64,000 nucleotides of DNA, from assembly GCA_003244105.1 (NCBI GenBank), contig QHBK01000008.1:1-64000 (forward strand). The letters are read 5' to 3'. A program made the position numbers and the translations under genes. The notes beneath the pieces were generated by a model, which was given only the letters and a program-made list of their open reading frames with translations, searched no databases and was not told the DNA's origin. The stretch comes from Candidatus Eremiobacter antarcticus (GTDB taxonomy: Bacteria; Vulcanimicrobiota; Vulcanimicrobiia; Eremiobacterales; Eremiobacteraceae). Of the stretch, positions 16,533 to 24,913 are shown piece after piece (position 1 is the stretch's first letter; each line of letters begins with the position of its first letter).

Positions 16533-18908
16533 TTAATGCAGCGGTGTGACGGTGAGGACGTCTGCCGTTTCCCTGACAACGACGCTGTCGCTGAACGGAG
16601 TGGGCACCCAATGGACGTTGCGAAAGTCGTCGGCTTGATCCCCATAATGGGAGCTTGTGAAATGGCCCGACTCACCAAGCGTGAGCAACATCGAAGCGTC
16701 ATCCCAGTTCGATACGTCCATGGTGACGCGCTGTGATGGTCCGAATGCCGGCCGTCCAGCGTAAATCGTGAAGATATCGCCGGATTGTGGTGCCGGTTTG
16801 ATGTTGAGCAGGGTCGTAAGCGGCGACGCATGTCCGAGGGGATGATCGTAGATGGCCGCGTTGTGTTCCCCCCATGGTTGGACGCCGTCAAAAGAGCCGT
16901 TCCCATCCACGCCTACCTCGTCCGCAGCCGAGGACACAGCTTGCGCAATCGCCGCGATCAGCGATGCCCTGCTGATTCCGATGCCAGCGAGCCGACGATC
17001 GCCGTCCAGGACGCGTTCCAACGCCGCGATTGGGAAGTTGTCTTTCTCATAGCGTCGGTATAGGTCAGCGCCCAGCGCGGGCCGCAACAGCTTTGCGCTC
17101 AACAACCTGTCTTCCGCGGCCACAAATGTCGGCACGGTCGATGCCGCCGCGAATGTGCCATCCCAGCTCGCGAGATTCTTGCGGACACCAATCATTCTCG
17201 AATCTCCCGAATGTGCCAGCGCTGCAACGGTGGCCCGCGCCAATACGGCGCGCGGATAATCGTAGACATCCGACTGCACAGCGCCGATCTGTTGCGGGGT
17301 TGCCGCGTAGCGTTTTGATAACTGTTCGAATATGCGGTGGACCCGGTAAGGCGGATCGAAGAACGGGGAAAGCTTCAGTTTAGAGTTTGCGGGTACGAGC
17401 GCGTTGTTCGCCGTCGCGGCGATGCCACCGCGCGGGTTCAACGACGTGGGAAGCTCCTCAAAGGCCAAGGAGCCGCTCCACGCATAGCGATCATCTTCTC
17501 CTTCAACCGGCAAGGAGCCATCGCCGCGCACGCGTCGGGGCACCCGGCCGCAATCTTGATAGCCGACGTTGCCGTCGACGTCGGCGTACACGAAGCTCAA
17601 CGCCGGCCCCGTGATTCCACGCAGGGCATTGCGGAAGTCCGACCAGTTGCGCGCCAAATCCAATTTCCTTATGGCATTTGGTTCCCCGCCATCTCGTAGA
17701 ATCGTCCAGGCGAGCGCGTCGCCGAACAGCCCGTGTCGTTTCACGACGGGGCCATGGCGGGTGATCAAAACGTCCAATGTGGCGGGCGAGCCACCTTTGA
17801 CCAGGATGGTCTCTCGGCGGTGAGCGGCCGTCAGCCAGCGTCCGTTCGCCCGATACTCATCGGATGTCGCTGAGCGGAAATGCTCGACGAAGATATCTTG
17901 GACCGCTTCGACCGCGCTCGTGATGCCGAACGCGATGCGCTCATTGTGTCCGATGACGATGCCGGGAATCCCGGGCACCGTGAACCCCTCGACGTCGTAA
18001 CCGGCTCCCTTGAGATGAGCGATCCACCAGGTGCTCGGAAGGGAGTGCGCCAGATGGGTGTCGTTGGCAAGCACCGGTTTTCCGGTGCTGGTCCGCGCGC
18101 CTGAAACCGACCAGTTATTCGAACCCGTGCCGGCTTCGCGCTCTGCCGGCGGCTCCCAGCGTGCGAACCCGCCGGAAATCCCGACCTCGGTCGCCTCTGA
18201 TCCGGTATTCCCTTTGTGATAGCCGGGCCAGCCCGCTGTGGCGACATATTTCTCGAGCCTTGCGACCTGGTTATCGAACAGCGCGGCCGTCACAGTTTTC
18301 CCAACCTTGGTTTGCATGTCAGCGCGCACCATCGATTTCGACCAGTTGTCGTCCAGACGTTGCGCCATGAGCTTAGCCACCGCGATGCTGTCGATCGGCG
18401 TCCATGGCTGCGGCCGATAATGCATGAGGAAAAATTCGAGCGGCAGCCGGTGCGACGATGCTGCTGCATTGACGCCGTCTGCATAAGCCTGAAGGTCGCC
18501 TCGTTCGACGGCGTTCAGTCTCTTAAAGTCATGCTCCGAAGCGGCCGCAAAACCGAGCGTGCGCATATAGCGATCGTTCTCAAGCGTGGCGGCCCCTGCT
18601 ATTTCCGAGAGTTTCCCTTCCGCTTGTCTGCGCAACAGATCCATTTGCCAAAGACGGTCTTGCGCGCAGGCGAAACCTTCGGCGAAGAAGAGATCACTCT
18701 CTGTGGTCGACTGGATGTGCGGAATGCCGCGCTGATCCCGCCGTATGGTGACCGGATGGCGCAAACCCGGCAGCGCGACTTGACCGTCGACCTGCGGCAG
18801 CGGAGATCGAATCACCCACACGACAAAGATGGCTGCAAAAACCACGATGACAACAACGGCCACCGCGAGACTGCGCAGCACAATTGCTCGTGGGCTGACG
18901 TTTCTCAC
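16533..18908 (-). CDS. Penicillin acylase-family (S45) Ntn hydrolase
   Basis: 791 residues. An N-terminal membrane anchor or signal segment (residues 13-33, rich in V, A, I) sends it to the periplasm. The alpha-chain region includes AEGFACAQDRLWQMDLLRRQ (offset by one) typical of the family. The autocatalytic nucleophile is Ser263 in GSNNWSVSG, the first residue of the future beta chain. Downstream HGPVVK and NVGYQDCGRVPRR are also family marks. Members hydrolyse amide bonds of beta-lactams or acyl-homoserine lactones; the real substrate is not predictable. The start is a GTG without an evident ribosome-binding site. It is a single gene between tRNA-Tyr and tRNA-Gly. Confidence 0.92.
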   Translation of the reverse strand: MRNVSPRAIVLRSLAVAVVVIVVFAAIFVVWVIRSPLPQVDGQVALPGLRHPVTIRRDQRGIPHIQSTTESDLFFAEGFACAQDRLWQMDLLRRQAEGKLSEIAGAATLENDRYMRTLGFAAASEHDFKRLNAVERGDLQAYADGVNAAASSHRLPLEFFLMHYRPQPWTPIDSIAVAKLMAQRLDDNWSKSMVRADMQTKVGKTVTAALFDNQVARLEKYVATAGWPGYHKGNTGSEATEVGISGGFARWEPPAEREAGTGSNNWSVSGARTSTGKPVLANDTHLAHSLPSTWWIAHLKGAGYDVEGFTVPGIPGIVIGHNERIAFGITSAVEAVQDIFVEHFRSATSDEYRANGRWLTAAHRRETILVKGGSPATLDVLITRHGPVVKRHGLFGDALAWTILRDGGEPNAIRKLDLARNWSDFRNALRGITGPALSFVYADVDGNVGYQDCGRVPRRVRGDGSLPVEGEDDRYAWSGSLAFEELPTSLNPRGGIAATANNALVPANSKLKLSPFFDPPYRVHRIFEQLSKRYAATPQQIGAVQSDVYDYPRAVLARATVAALAHSGDSRMIGVRKNLASWDGTFAAASTVPTFVAAEDRLLSAKLLRPALGADLYRRYEKDNFPIAALERVLDGDRRLAGIGISRASLIAAIAQAVSSAADEVGVDGNGSFDGVQPWGEHNAAIYDHPLGHASPLTTLLNIKPAPQSGDIFTIYAGRPAFGPSQRVTMDVSNWDDASMLLTLGESGHFTSSHYGDQADDFRNVHWVPTPFSDSVVVRETADVLTVTPLH

Positions 18909-18969
18909 GACGCAGCGGCCTCGCGCATTTCGAGCGCTTTACGCTTGACCGTCATCTGAGTCGTGCGTG

Positions 18970-19053
18970 TGGGCAGGGTAGGATTCGAACCTACGTAGCG
19001 CGTCGCGCGGCAGATTTACAGTCTGCTGCCATTAACCACTCGGCCACCTGCCC
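18970..19053 (-). tRNA. tRNA-Tyr(GUA)
   Basis: An 84-nt class II tRNA with a long variable arm. The acceptor GGGCAGG pairs with CCTGCCC, the anticodon loop CTGTAAA has anticodon GTA, and the T-arm is GGTTCGAATCC. CCA is not encoded. Confidence 0.95.
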
Positions 19054-19164
19054 ATGGGTTGTGATGATGCGAACCTTGGGTTCTTCCACGTCAGCTGTCT
19101 CTCTTCTAACGACAGGTCATCCGAGTCAGTTGATTCTAAGCGCATGGCCTGTTACATTGTCTCT

Positions 19165-19584
19165 ATGAGAACGATGAGCAAACGAAAGCCGAAGAGCGCG
19201 ACGAAAAGGAAAACCGTACCGAAGAACCACGACGACTATCTGGCGAGTTTCAGAGCCAAGGCGCAGCATGTTGAAGCGGCTGAGGGCCACGATCAGGTCC
19301 GTCGTGCCACCGGAGACGACTGAGAGCATCAGCTATGGGTCCCAGCCTTCAGTTACAACGGACCGCTCGTGTACTATGCCGCCTTCAAACAGCACTGCAG
19401 TCTTTTTCCTGGCAGCTCAGCTCTGATGACCGCATTCGAGGATGAACTCAAGAGCTTCAAAACATCCAAGGGCACGATTCAGTTCCCGTTGGACAAGCCG
19501 CTGCCTACGGCCCTCATAAAAAAGATTGTGCAGGCGCGCATGTCGCAGAATGCGCGCAAGAACCGGCGCTCATTCATCAGGTAA
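19165..19584 (+). pseudogene. Frameshifted DUF1801 (YdhG-like) gene
   Basis: Three consecutive frames spell one DUF1801 protein. Frame one from the ATG at 19165 or 19174 gives a Lys-rich lead and NHDDYLASFRAKA. Just after 19265 the homology moves to another frame, reading LKRLRATIRSVVP and then ESISYG. At about 19335-19345 it moves again to PAFSYNGPLVYYAAFKQHCS and on to the stop at 19584, ending with KPLPTALIKKIV. Two indels are therefore needed. The family includes small iron-chaperone-like proteins of uncertain role. This is either a real pseudogene or two assembly errors. Confidence 0.8.
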
Positions 19585-19605
19585 GCGTGTTCTGAGCGTT
19601 GTCAC

Positions 19606-20856
19606 TCAGCGAACCTCAACTGCTTCTGCAGGTATGCTGGTCAAACGGTAAACCTCGCTGCAGCGAATCCACAGCGCGGCGGATAACGAGATCAATCCAG
19701 CGATGACGATCGTCGGCAAGACGCCGATGGCGCCTCCAAGCAGTCCCCCGATCGCGCCCCCAAGCGGCAGCGTACCCCACGCGATGGTGCGCATGGTAGC
19801 GTTCACGCGCCCCTGCAGAGCGTCGGCCACGATTGTCTGCCGCAGGCTCACTTGGTTGACGTTGTACAGCGGAATCGAAAACGAAAAGATGAGCTGGGAA
19901 GCAACCAGAAGCGACACCGGCGCCCATAACGCCGCCAGCGGAGTCACGAGAATGCCCAGGCCGCCCAAGGCTGTCGCCCCGGCGAGCGTTTTCCCTAAGC
20001 CCACTCTGCGCGCTATGCGCGACGAGAAAAACGCGCCTAACACTCCGGCATTTCCGAATGCGAGGATAACGCCAACCAGCGCCGGCGCCAAGTGCAGTTC
20101 ACGGTACGCGAAGATAAGGAATACGGCGCTCAGCAGCGAGCTGCCGAAGTTGCTAGTCGCCGTGCTCGCCGCGATGTTGCGGAGAATCGGGCTGCCGAAC
20201 ACGACCTGAGCTCCCTCACGGAGGTCAGACATGAATGTTTGCGACTGCAAGCGCGGCTGTACGGCCGATCCGCGCTTTGCGATCAACGCGAGACTGCACA
20301 CGGAGGCCAGGAATGACAGCGCATCCGCCAGGATCGCGAGAGGCGCTCCAAGCGCTTGCACGAGCACGCCGCCAAGTCCATGGCCTGCGACTTCGGACGC
20401 AGATCTGCTGATCTCCAGTTTCGCGTTGCCCTCAAGCAGAGCGCTGCGTTGAACAAGACTCGGGAGATACGATTGATAGGCAACATCGAAGAACACCGTG
20501 AGAACCCCAATCGCGAGCGCGACGACATACAACTGCCACAGCCGAAGGGCATGCAATGCCCATGCGAGCGGAATCCATGCGAGCAAGCCTGCACGCCCGA
20601 GGTCTGCGACGATCATGACGCTTTTGCGCGACAGCCGGTCCACCCAGACGCCCGCCGGCAGACCCAATATCGGAAAGGCGAGGAACTGCGCGCTTTCCAG
20701 CAGGCCAACTTGGTACGTCTTGGCTCCCAGCGTCAAGATGGCCACGCTGGGAAGCGCCAGCATCGTCACTGCGCTGCCGAACAGACTGATCGTCTGCCCG
20801 AGCCAAAGCTTGGCGAAGTCTGGATGTCGCCAGAGGCTCCGCTGGGTCGAGCTCAT
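19606..20856 (-). CDS. MFS transporter, drug/siderophore-exporter-like
   Basis: 416 residues with about twelve hydrophobic segments. After helix 2 comes the major-facilitator loop motif GVWVDRLSRKSV (G-x-x-x-D-R-x-x-R/K). The opening RHPDFAKLWLGQTISLFGSA is typical of the EntS/macrolide-efflux branch (MFS_3). The second half has SSRIARRVGLGKTLA at the equivalent loop. Energy would come from the proton gradient; the substrate is unknown. The start at 20856 is an ATG with no strong Shine-Dalgarno. It converges with the broken DUF1801 gene. Confidence 0.85.
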   Translation of the reverse strand: MSSTQRSLWRHPDFAKLWLGQTISLFGSAVTMLALPSVAILTLGAKTYQVGLLESAQFLAFPILGLPAGVWVDRLSRKSVMIVADLGRAGLLAWIPLAWALHALRLWQLYVVALAIGVLTVFFDVAYQSYLPSLVQRSALLEGNAKLEISRSASEVAGHGLGGVLVQALGAPLAILADALSFLASVCSLALIAKRGSAVQPRLQSQTFMSDLREGAQVVFGSPILRNIAASTATSNFGSSLLSAVFLIFAYRELHLAPALVGVILAFGNAGVLGAFFSSRIARRVGLGKTLAGATALGGLGILVTPLAALWAPVSLLVASQLIFSFSIPLYNVNQVSLRQTIVADALQGRVNATMRTIAWGTLPLGGAIGGLLGGAIGVLPTIVIAGLISLSAALWIRCSEVYRLTSIPAEAVEVR

Positions 20857-21043
20857 CCAGCATGCCCCGTTCGTACATAGGTCTCCCGAATACCTTATAT
20901 GCCGTGGGCGGTTATGGGCCGCAGTTCGCCTCTTTCGGAGCCCACGACGCCTTAAGCAATCGCGGTTCCTAGGGTTAGCAGCGGCGAAGCCTCAAATCGG
21001 CCGATTATGAAGGTGTGGTAAAGGCTAGCCGCGGGCGCTCTCA

Positions 21044-21982
21044 ATGCATGCGCTGATCTGCTCCGGCCTTCACGACTGGGTCGAGTGGCGATTCGGCGAA
21101 GGGATGCTCAAAGAGCTCAGGTTCTACAATCCCGCCTTTCGCAAAAAGCGGATAGGTTTGATCCCCGATCAGGACTTGTTCTCGGATTTGGATTTGTTGT
21201 CGCGCCTCAGCCACCAGCCGAAGAGTTCGCTGCTGGAAGACTTCCGCCGGTACATGGCCATACCGCTCTTGTTCGAATACCGCGCTTTGGTCCCGGCGGA
21301 GTGGACCGCCCTGGAAGTCGTGGAGCATACGGAGCCTTGCATCCATACGGCCATTCGCGATGCCGACGACGGCGCACCGCCTTTCATCCGCTGCTGGCGC
21401 ACGCCCGACAATGCCGTCCGCATCATGTACAATTCGTCGCGCCGCATGTGCGAGTTCGCGAGGGGCCTCATTCGCGGCATCGGCGACCACTATCAAGAGG
21501 ATCTGATCATCGATCAAACGCTGTGCATGAAACGCGGTGATGCCTACTGCGAGCTGTTCGTGCGCTCGACCATCGTATCCACGATTCAGGATGCGGCCGG
21601 CAGCGTCCGCAGACTGCGGCTTCATCCGTCAATCGTCAACGAGGCCGTTGATATGGTCAAGCGGCAGCTGACCAACGCATCTGTCGATAGCGACACCATC
21701 GAGGCGTTGGTGCTCTCGACGATGGAAGCTGTCGGCAACGTCGTCCGCCATGCCAAAAGCCCCGATTGCGAAGTCGCGGTCCACGTTCAGGGCAATCTGG
21801 TCAAACTGCAGGTCACAGATTACGGCCCCGGCTTCACGCTCACGAAGAGGGCGATGCCTGATCCCTTTTCGGAAGGTGGGCGCGGCATTGCGCTCATGCA
21901 GAGCGCATGCGATTCCGTGGATTATGAAGTGCGCAGATCCGGAAACTGCCTGACGTTGCTCAAGCGTCAAGCCGGCCCTTAA
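21044..21982 (+). CDS. H-NOX heme sensor fused to RsbW-like HATPase (anti-sigma kinase-type) domain
   Basis: 312 residues. Residues 1-175 look like an H-NOX domain. The YxSxR heme-propionate motif is Y129-N-S131-S-R133, and the proximal histidine is most likely H101, 28 residues before the Tyr. The domain closes with QTLCMKRGDAYCE. The position equivalent to the O2-stabilising Tyr140 of the Thermoanaerobacter (Caldanaerobacter) protein is Phe138, which predicts an NO rather than an O2 sensor. Residues 195-308 are a GHKL ATPase of the RsbW/SpoIIAB kind: N-box E228..N232..H236, G1 D259-YGPG, G2 GGRGIALM (278-285). No phosphoacceptor His domain separates them. The inferred job is NO-gated control of an anti-anti-sigma partner or another phosphorylation target. 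A downstream membrane protein may be co-transcribed. Confidence 0.8.
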   Translation: MHALICSGLHDWVEWRFGEGMLKELRFYNPAFRKKRIGLIPDQDLFSDLDLLSRLSHQPKSSLLEDFRRYMAIPLLFEYRALVPAEWTALEVVEHTEPCIHTAIRDADDGAPPFIRCWRTPDNAVRIMYNSSRRMCEFARGLIRGIGDHYQEDLIIDQTLCMKRGDAYCELFVRSTIVSTIQDAAGSVRRLRLHPSIVNEAVDMVKRQLTNASVDSDTIEALVLSTMEAVGNVVRHAKSPDCEVAVHVQGNLVKLQVTDYGPGFTLTKRAMPDPFSEGGRGIALMQSACDSVDYEVRRSGNCLTLLKRQAGP

Positions 21983-22116
21983 CGGAGTCTGCGGGCGTCG
22001 CAGTCCGCCACGGTGGCGGCAGGCGGGGCGTTCGCACCGCTCACAGGCGAAAAGCCCCACGTCCGTCAATGAGCCCGCAAACCTGAACTCGCTCACCGTC
22101 CGAGGGAACAGCAGGC

Positions 22117-22671
22117 ATGTCGTTTTTCGAAAGCATCACGCCTCTGGCGTCGCTCATCATCGCAGCGGCCACCGTCATCTTCACGACGCTCATGCTGCAC
22201 CGCCAGTCGCGGCAAATGGAACACGAGCGCAACGCGCTCGCAATTCTGGAGGCCATCGATCGGTTGACCTCATCCGAGATCGTGCGGATCTTCGTCCAGC
22301 TCAAAGGCGTCGCCGAACGCTATCCCGATGACGAAGCGCTCCGCACGCTTTACCCGGGATCGCAGGATGAGCTGGCGCTCTACATGGTCGGACAATACGT
22401 TGAGACGATCGCGTGTTTGTCACGCCGCGGCATCATCGATGCATCCCTGATCGTCGATGCGATCGGCCTCATGCTGCGAACGCGCTGGTCGATCATCAAG
22501 CGGTTCGTCTATCACCTGCGACGATACTACGGCAACGAGTACATGCTCGAAAATTTCGAGTGGCTCGCACGCTACAGCGCGTGGTGGAAGGACATTCCAA
22601 GGCCGCCAAGCGTCAATTACTCAAGCACCCAGTTCTTGCCGACTATCGACGAGGCGTTTTCCGCCAGCTAG
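22117..22671 (+). CDS. DUF4760-like membrane protein, function unknown
   Basis: 184 residues. One N-terminal transmembrane segment (about residues 6-26, ITPLASLIIAAATVIFTTLM) is followed by a basic stretch HRQSRQME and an all-helical cytoplasmic region. The layout, including the run ALAILEAIDRLTSSEIVRIF after the helix, resembles the DUF4760 group; this is a resemblance, not a proven match. It begins with an ATG 135 bp after the H-NOX gene in the same direction, with a GA-rich leader. Co-transcription with the sensor is possible, but the spacing could hold a promoter. Nothing points to an enzymatic activity. Confidence 0.65.
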   Translation: MSFFESITPLASLIIAAATVIFTTLMLHRQSRQMEHERNALAILEAIDRLTSSEIVRIFVQLKGVAERYPDDEALRTLYPGSQDELALYMVGQYVETIACLSRRGIIDASLIVDAIGLMLRTRWSIIKRFVYHLRRYYGNEYMLENFEWLARYSAWWKDIPRPPSVNYSSTQFLPTIDEAFSAS

Positions 22672-22709
22672 CTTGAGGCCGGCGGACAGACAGCGGTGAA
22701 ATCGCGGCG

Positions 22710-24122
22710 TTACGCCGCGGCGTTGGCCTTTTCTACGGCGGCCGCGATCATCTCAGCGTGCGCTTGCGGGTCTGCCCAGCGGGCTTGCGCTTCCGGTGAC
22801 AGCGCTTCGATCGGGTCGAAGTAGGTGAACCACTGACCCGGCTTTACGCTCGGCGCACTGTAGACCGCAATGCCGTTGACGCGGTCGTAATAGTCATAGC
22901 TGTGCACGTCGCGCTTGCCGCCGCCGCCCGGTGCGTCGCAGACGAACGTCGGCGTATTGAACCCGGCCGTTGAGCCCCGAACGAACTTCTCAATGTCGAC
23001 CGCAGCCTGCACCGTCGTGCGCAGATCCTCAACACCCTTGACCATGTCGTGCATATACACGTAGTAGGGGTGGACATGGACGTAGCCGAGCCGTTTGACC
23101 AGCAGCCGCATGACGTGCTTGTCGTCGTTGACGCCGCGGATCAGCACGCTTTGGTTGCGCACCATGATGCCGCGCTCGAACAGCACGTTCATCGCCTTCG
23201 CGGTGATCCATGTGATCTCGTTCGGGTGATTGAAGTGGGTGTGCAGCATGACGTCTTTGCCCATGCTGCGGCCTCGCTCGACCACCGACGTCAAGGCATC
23301 TGTCCAGGCGGCATCGCTCATGATCTTCATAGGCATGACCGCCGGCCCTTTGGAGGCGAAGCGCATGCGTCTGACGTTGGGGATGTCCAACAACGCATCG
23401 CCGATCTTCTTGAGGCTCTTCGCCGGCAATTGATAGGCGTCGCCGCCCGAGATGACGATGTCTTGCAGTTCCGGACGCGAGGCGATGTACTCGAAGGCGT
23501 GCTGCCAACGCTTTGCGTCTGTGGCGACTTCCGCTTTCTCGACCACTTCAGTATCGCCGCCGATGGCATACGAACGCGTGCAGTAGCGGCAATACACGGG
23601 GCATACGTTGGTCGGCAAGAACAGCGCCTTGTCCACATAGCGGTGGACGAGACCGGGCACCGGCGCATCCTCTTGCTCGTGCAAGGAGTCGAGTGAGAGC
23701 TTCGGATGGTCTGGCACGAGGCGCGAGGCCAACGGGATGAACTGCGTTCGGATCGGATCCGTGTACGGACGGCTCCAATCGATGCAGGCGATCATATACG
23801 GAGAGACGCGCACATTCATGGGAGCGCGGTGGAAGCCAGCGCGGACGTCATCGATGAAGTGGGCGGGCGCGAGCGCCTGAATGGTGTTCAACAACTCGTC
23901 GGGCGTCTTCACGGAATGCTGATACTGCCAGAGGTGGTTGAGAAAGGTGGCTTCGTCTATGTCCTGGTACGCGGGTATCGAACGCCAGAACTCGCCCTGC
24001 ACGAGCTGCATGTGCTCGAGCGCGTCTGGACTGGCCGGCGGTTTTAGATGACGCGGTTCCTCTAAAAGTGCGCCGTTGCTCGGCGTGATGGGTTCAGGCG
24101 ATATGAGTGTGGCTTCAGACAT
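22710..24122 (-). CDS. kamA: KamA-family radical SAM 2,3-aminomutase (lysine-type)
   Basis: 470 residues. The radical-SAM cluster is C174-x3-C178-x2-C181 in CPVYCRYC. The PLP lysine is in PGGGGKRDVHSY near residue 410, matching the P-G-G-G-K motif of lysine 2,3-aminomutase. VISGGDAYQLP and HTHFNHPNEITW are further family marks. The reaction would be L-lysine to L-beta-lysine (or glutamate to beta-glutamate), oxygen-sensitive and SAM/PLP-dependent. EpmB-type proteins are shorter. Its start overlaps the stop of an Lrp-type regulator by one base (TGATG), so amino-acid-responsive control is likely. No downstream fermentation genes (kamDE, kdd) are present; beta-lysine as osmolyte is an alternative. 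Confidence 0.85.
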   Translation of the reverse strand: MSEATLISPEPITPSNGALLEEPRHLKPPASPDALEHMQLVQGEFWRSIPAYQDIDEATFLNHLWQYQHSVKTPDELLNTIQALAPAHFIDDVRAGFHRAPMNVRVSPYMIACIDWSRPYTDPIRTQFIPLASRLVPDHPKLSLDSLHEQEDAPVPGLVHRYVDKALFLPTNVCPVYCRYCTRSYAIGGDTEVVEKAEVATDAKRWQHAFEYIASRPELQDIVISGGDAYQLPAKSLKKIGDALLDIPNVRRMRFASKGPAVMPMKIMSDAAWTDALTSVVERGRSMGKDVMLHTHFNHPNEITWITAKAMNVLFERGIMVRNQSVLIRGVNDDKHVMRLLVKRLGYVHVHPYYVYMHDMVKGVEDLRTTVQAAVDIEKFVRGSTAGFNTPTFVCDAPGGGGKRDVHSYDYYDRVNGIAVYSAPSVKPGQWFTYFDPIEALSPEAQARWADPQAHAEMIAAAVEKANAAA

Positions 24123-24628
24123 CAGCGTACGCTCCGTAAACGGCGTGACGCAGGCGCGCCGTGATCATGGATGGTAATGCCGCCCCGCTCGAAGGGGGTG
24201 GATAGGACGATCATCGTCTTGCTTCGCACGATTCCAGGGATTTTCTTGAGACGGGAAAGGAAGTCGTCCAGATCGCTCGTGGAACGAGTCATGACTTTCA
24301 CGACGAAACTCTCTTCGCCCGCGACGCTGTGAATCTCGGCAACCTCAGGCAGCGCGGAGACCGCCTCGGTGAACTCGTCATAGTCCGTCTCAGCGGACGT
24401 ATAACAGCTCACAAAGGCCGTCAATTCCAAGCCCAACAACCGGCCATCCAGCCTTGCGGTATAACCACGCACAAAGCCGCGTGTTTCTAAACGCTTGACG
24501 CGGTCGTGCACGGAGGCCGCCTTCAGGCCAACCAACGCCCCGAGTTCGGCAAAAGTCGAACGCCCGTTACGCTGCAGCGCCTCCAAAAGCTGAAGGTCGA
24601 GCTGGTCCAGGCCAACGGTGTTTATCAA
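24122..24628 (-). CDS. Lrp/AsnC-family transcriptional regulator
   Basis: 168 residues. The N-terminal winged helix-turn-helix reads LDQLDLQLLEALQRNGRSTF and then AELGALVGLKAASVHDRVKR, with the family's typical VxxRVKRLE wing at 40-50. The C-terminal RAM domain has the VAEIHSVAGEESFVVKV stretch that binds amino acids. The start is a TTG with GGAG about 13 bases upstream. It is the first gene of a two-gene operon with kamA. An inverted repeat overlapping its own promoter suggests autoregulation, and the ligand is probably the KamA substrate or a related amino acid. Confidence 0.93.
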   Translation of the reverse strand: MINTVGLDQLDLQLLEALQRNGRSTFAELGALVGLKAASVHDRVKRLETRGFVRGYTARLDGRLLGLELTAFVSCYTSAETDYDEFTEAVSALPEVAEIHSVAGEESFVVKVMTRSTSDLDDFLSRLKKIPGIVRSKTMIVLSTPFERGGITIHDHGAPASRRLRSVR

Positions 24629-24653
24629 ATCGGCTGTTTCACTCCGGTTTTAT

Positions 24654-24665
24654 TAGGTGAACCTA
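24654..24665. promoter_or_regulatory. Candidate Lrp-type operator
   Basis: A perfect inverted repeat TAGGT-GA-ACCTA sits immediately downstream of the -10 box of the lrp-kamA promoter, about 26 bp before the regulator's start. A near-duplicate AT-rich motif (GGTTTTATTAGG and GGTTTATTAGC) flanks it. Position and symmetry suit autorepression by the adjacent regulator; binding is inferred. Confidence 0.5.
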
Positions 24666-24693
24666 TCTTACTACAGTTGGTTTATTAGCGCAA
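24665..24693 (-). promoter_or_regulatory. Sigma-70 promoter of lrp-kamA
   Basis: On the minus strand TTGCGC (24688-24693) and TAAGAT (24665-24670) are separated by exactly 17 bp. They stand about 37 bp upstream of the regulator's start. Confidence 0.6.
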
Positions 24694-24715
24694 GATGGCT
24701 TCGGGCCTTATAAGC

Positions 24716-24787
24716 AGCCGACGGAGGGATTTGAACCCCCGACCCGCGGTTTACAAAACCGCCGCTCTACCCCTGAGCTACGTCGGC
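24716..24787 (-). tRNA. tRNA-Thr(UGU)
   Basis: A 72-nt minus-strand cloverleaf. The acceptor GCCGACG pairs with CGTCGGC. The anticodon stem GCGGT/ACCGC encloses TTTGTAA with anticodon TGT, and the T-arm is GGTTCAAATCC. CCA is not encoded. Confidence 0.95.
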
Positions 24788-24913
24788 CCGATCTCGTCTT
24801 GGTCATTTTCATGAGTGTTCGGCGCTTGCCCTCGACAGTCGGCCCGCGCTCAACGATGCGAAGCTCTTCCTGTTTTATCGGCGCTGCACAGCGGGAATCG
24901 CCGCGAGTCGACC

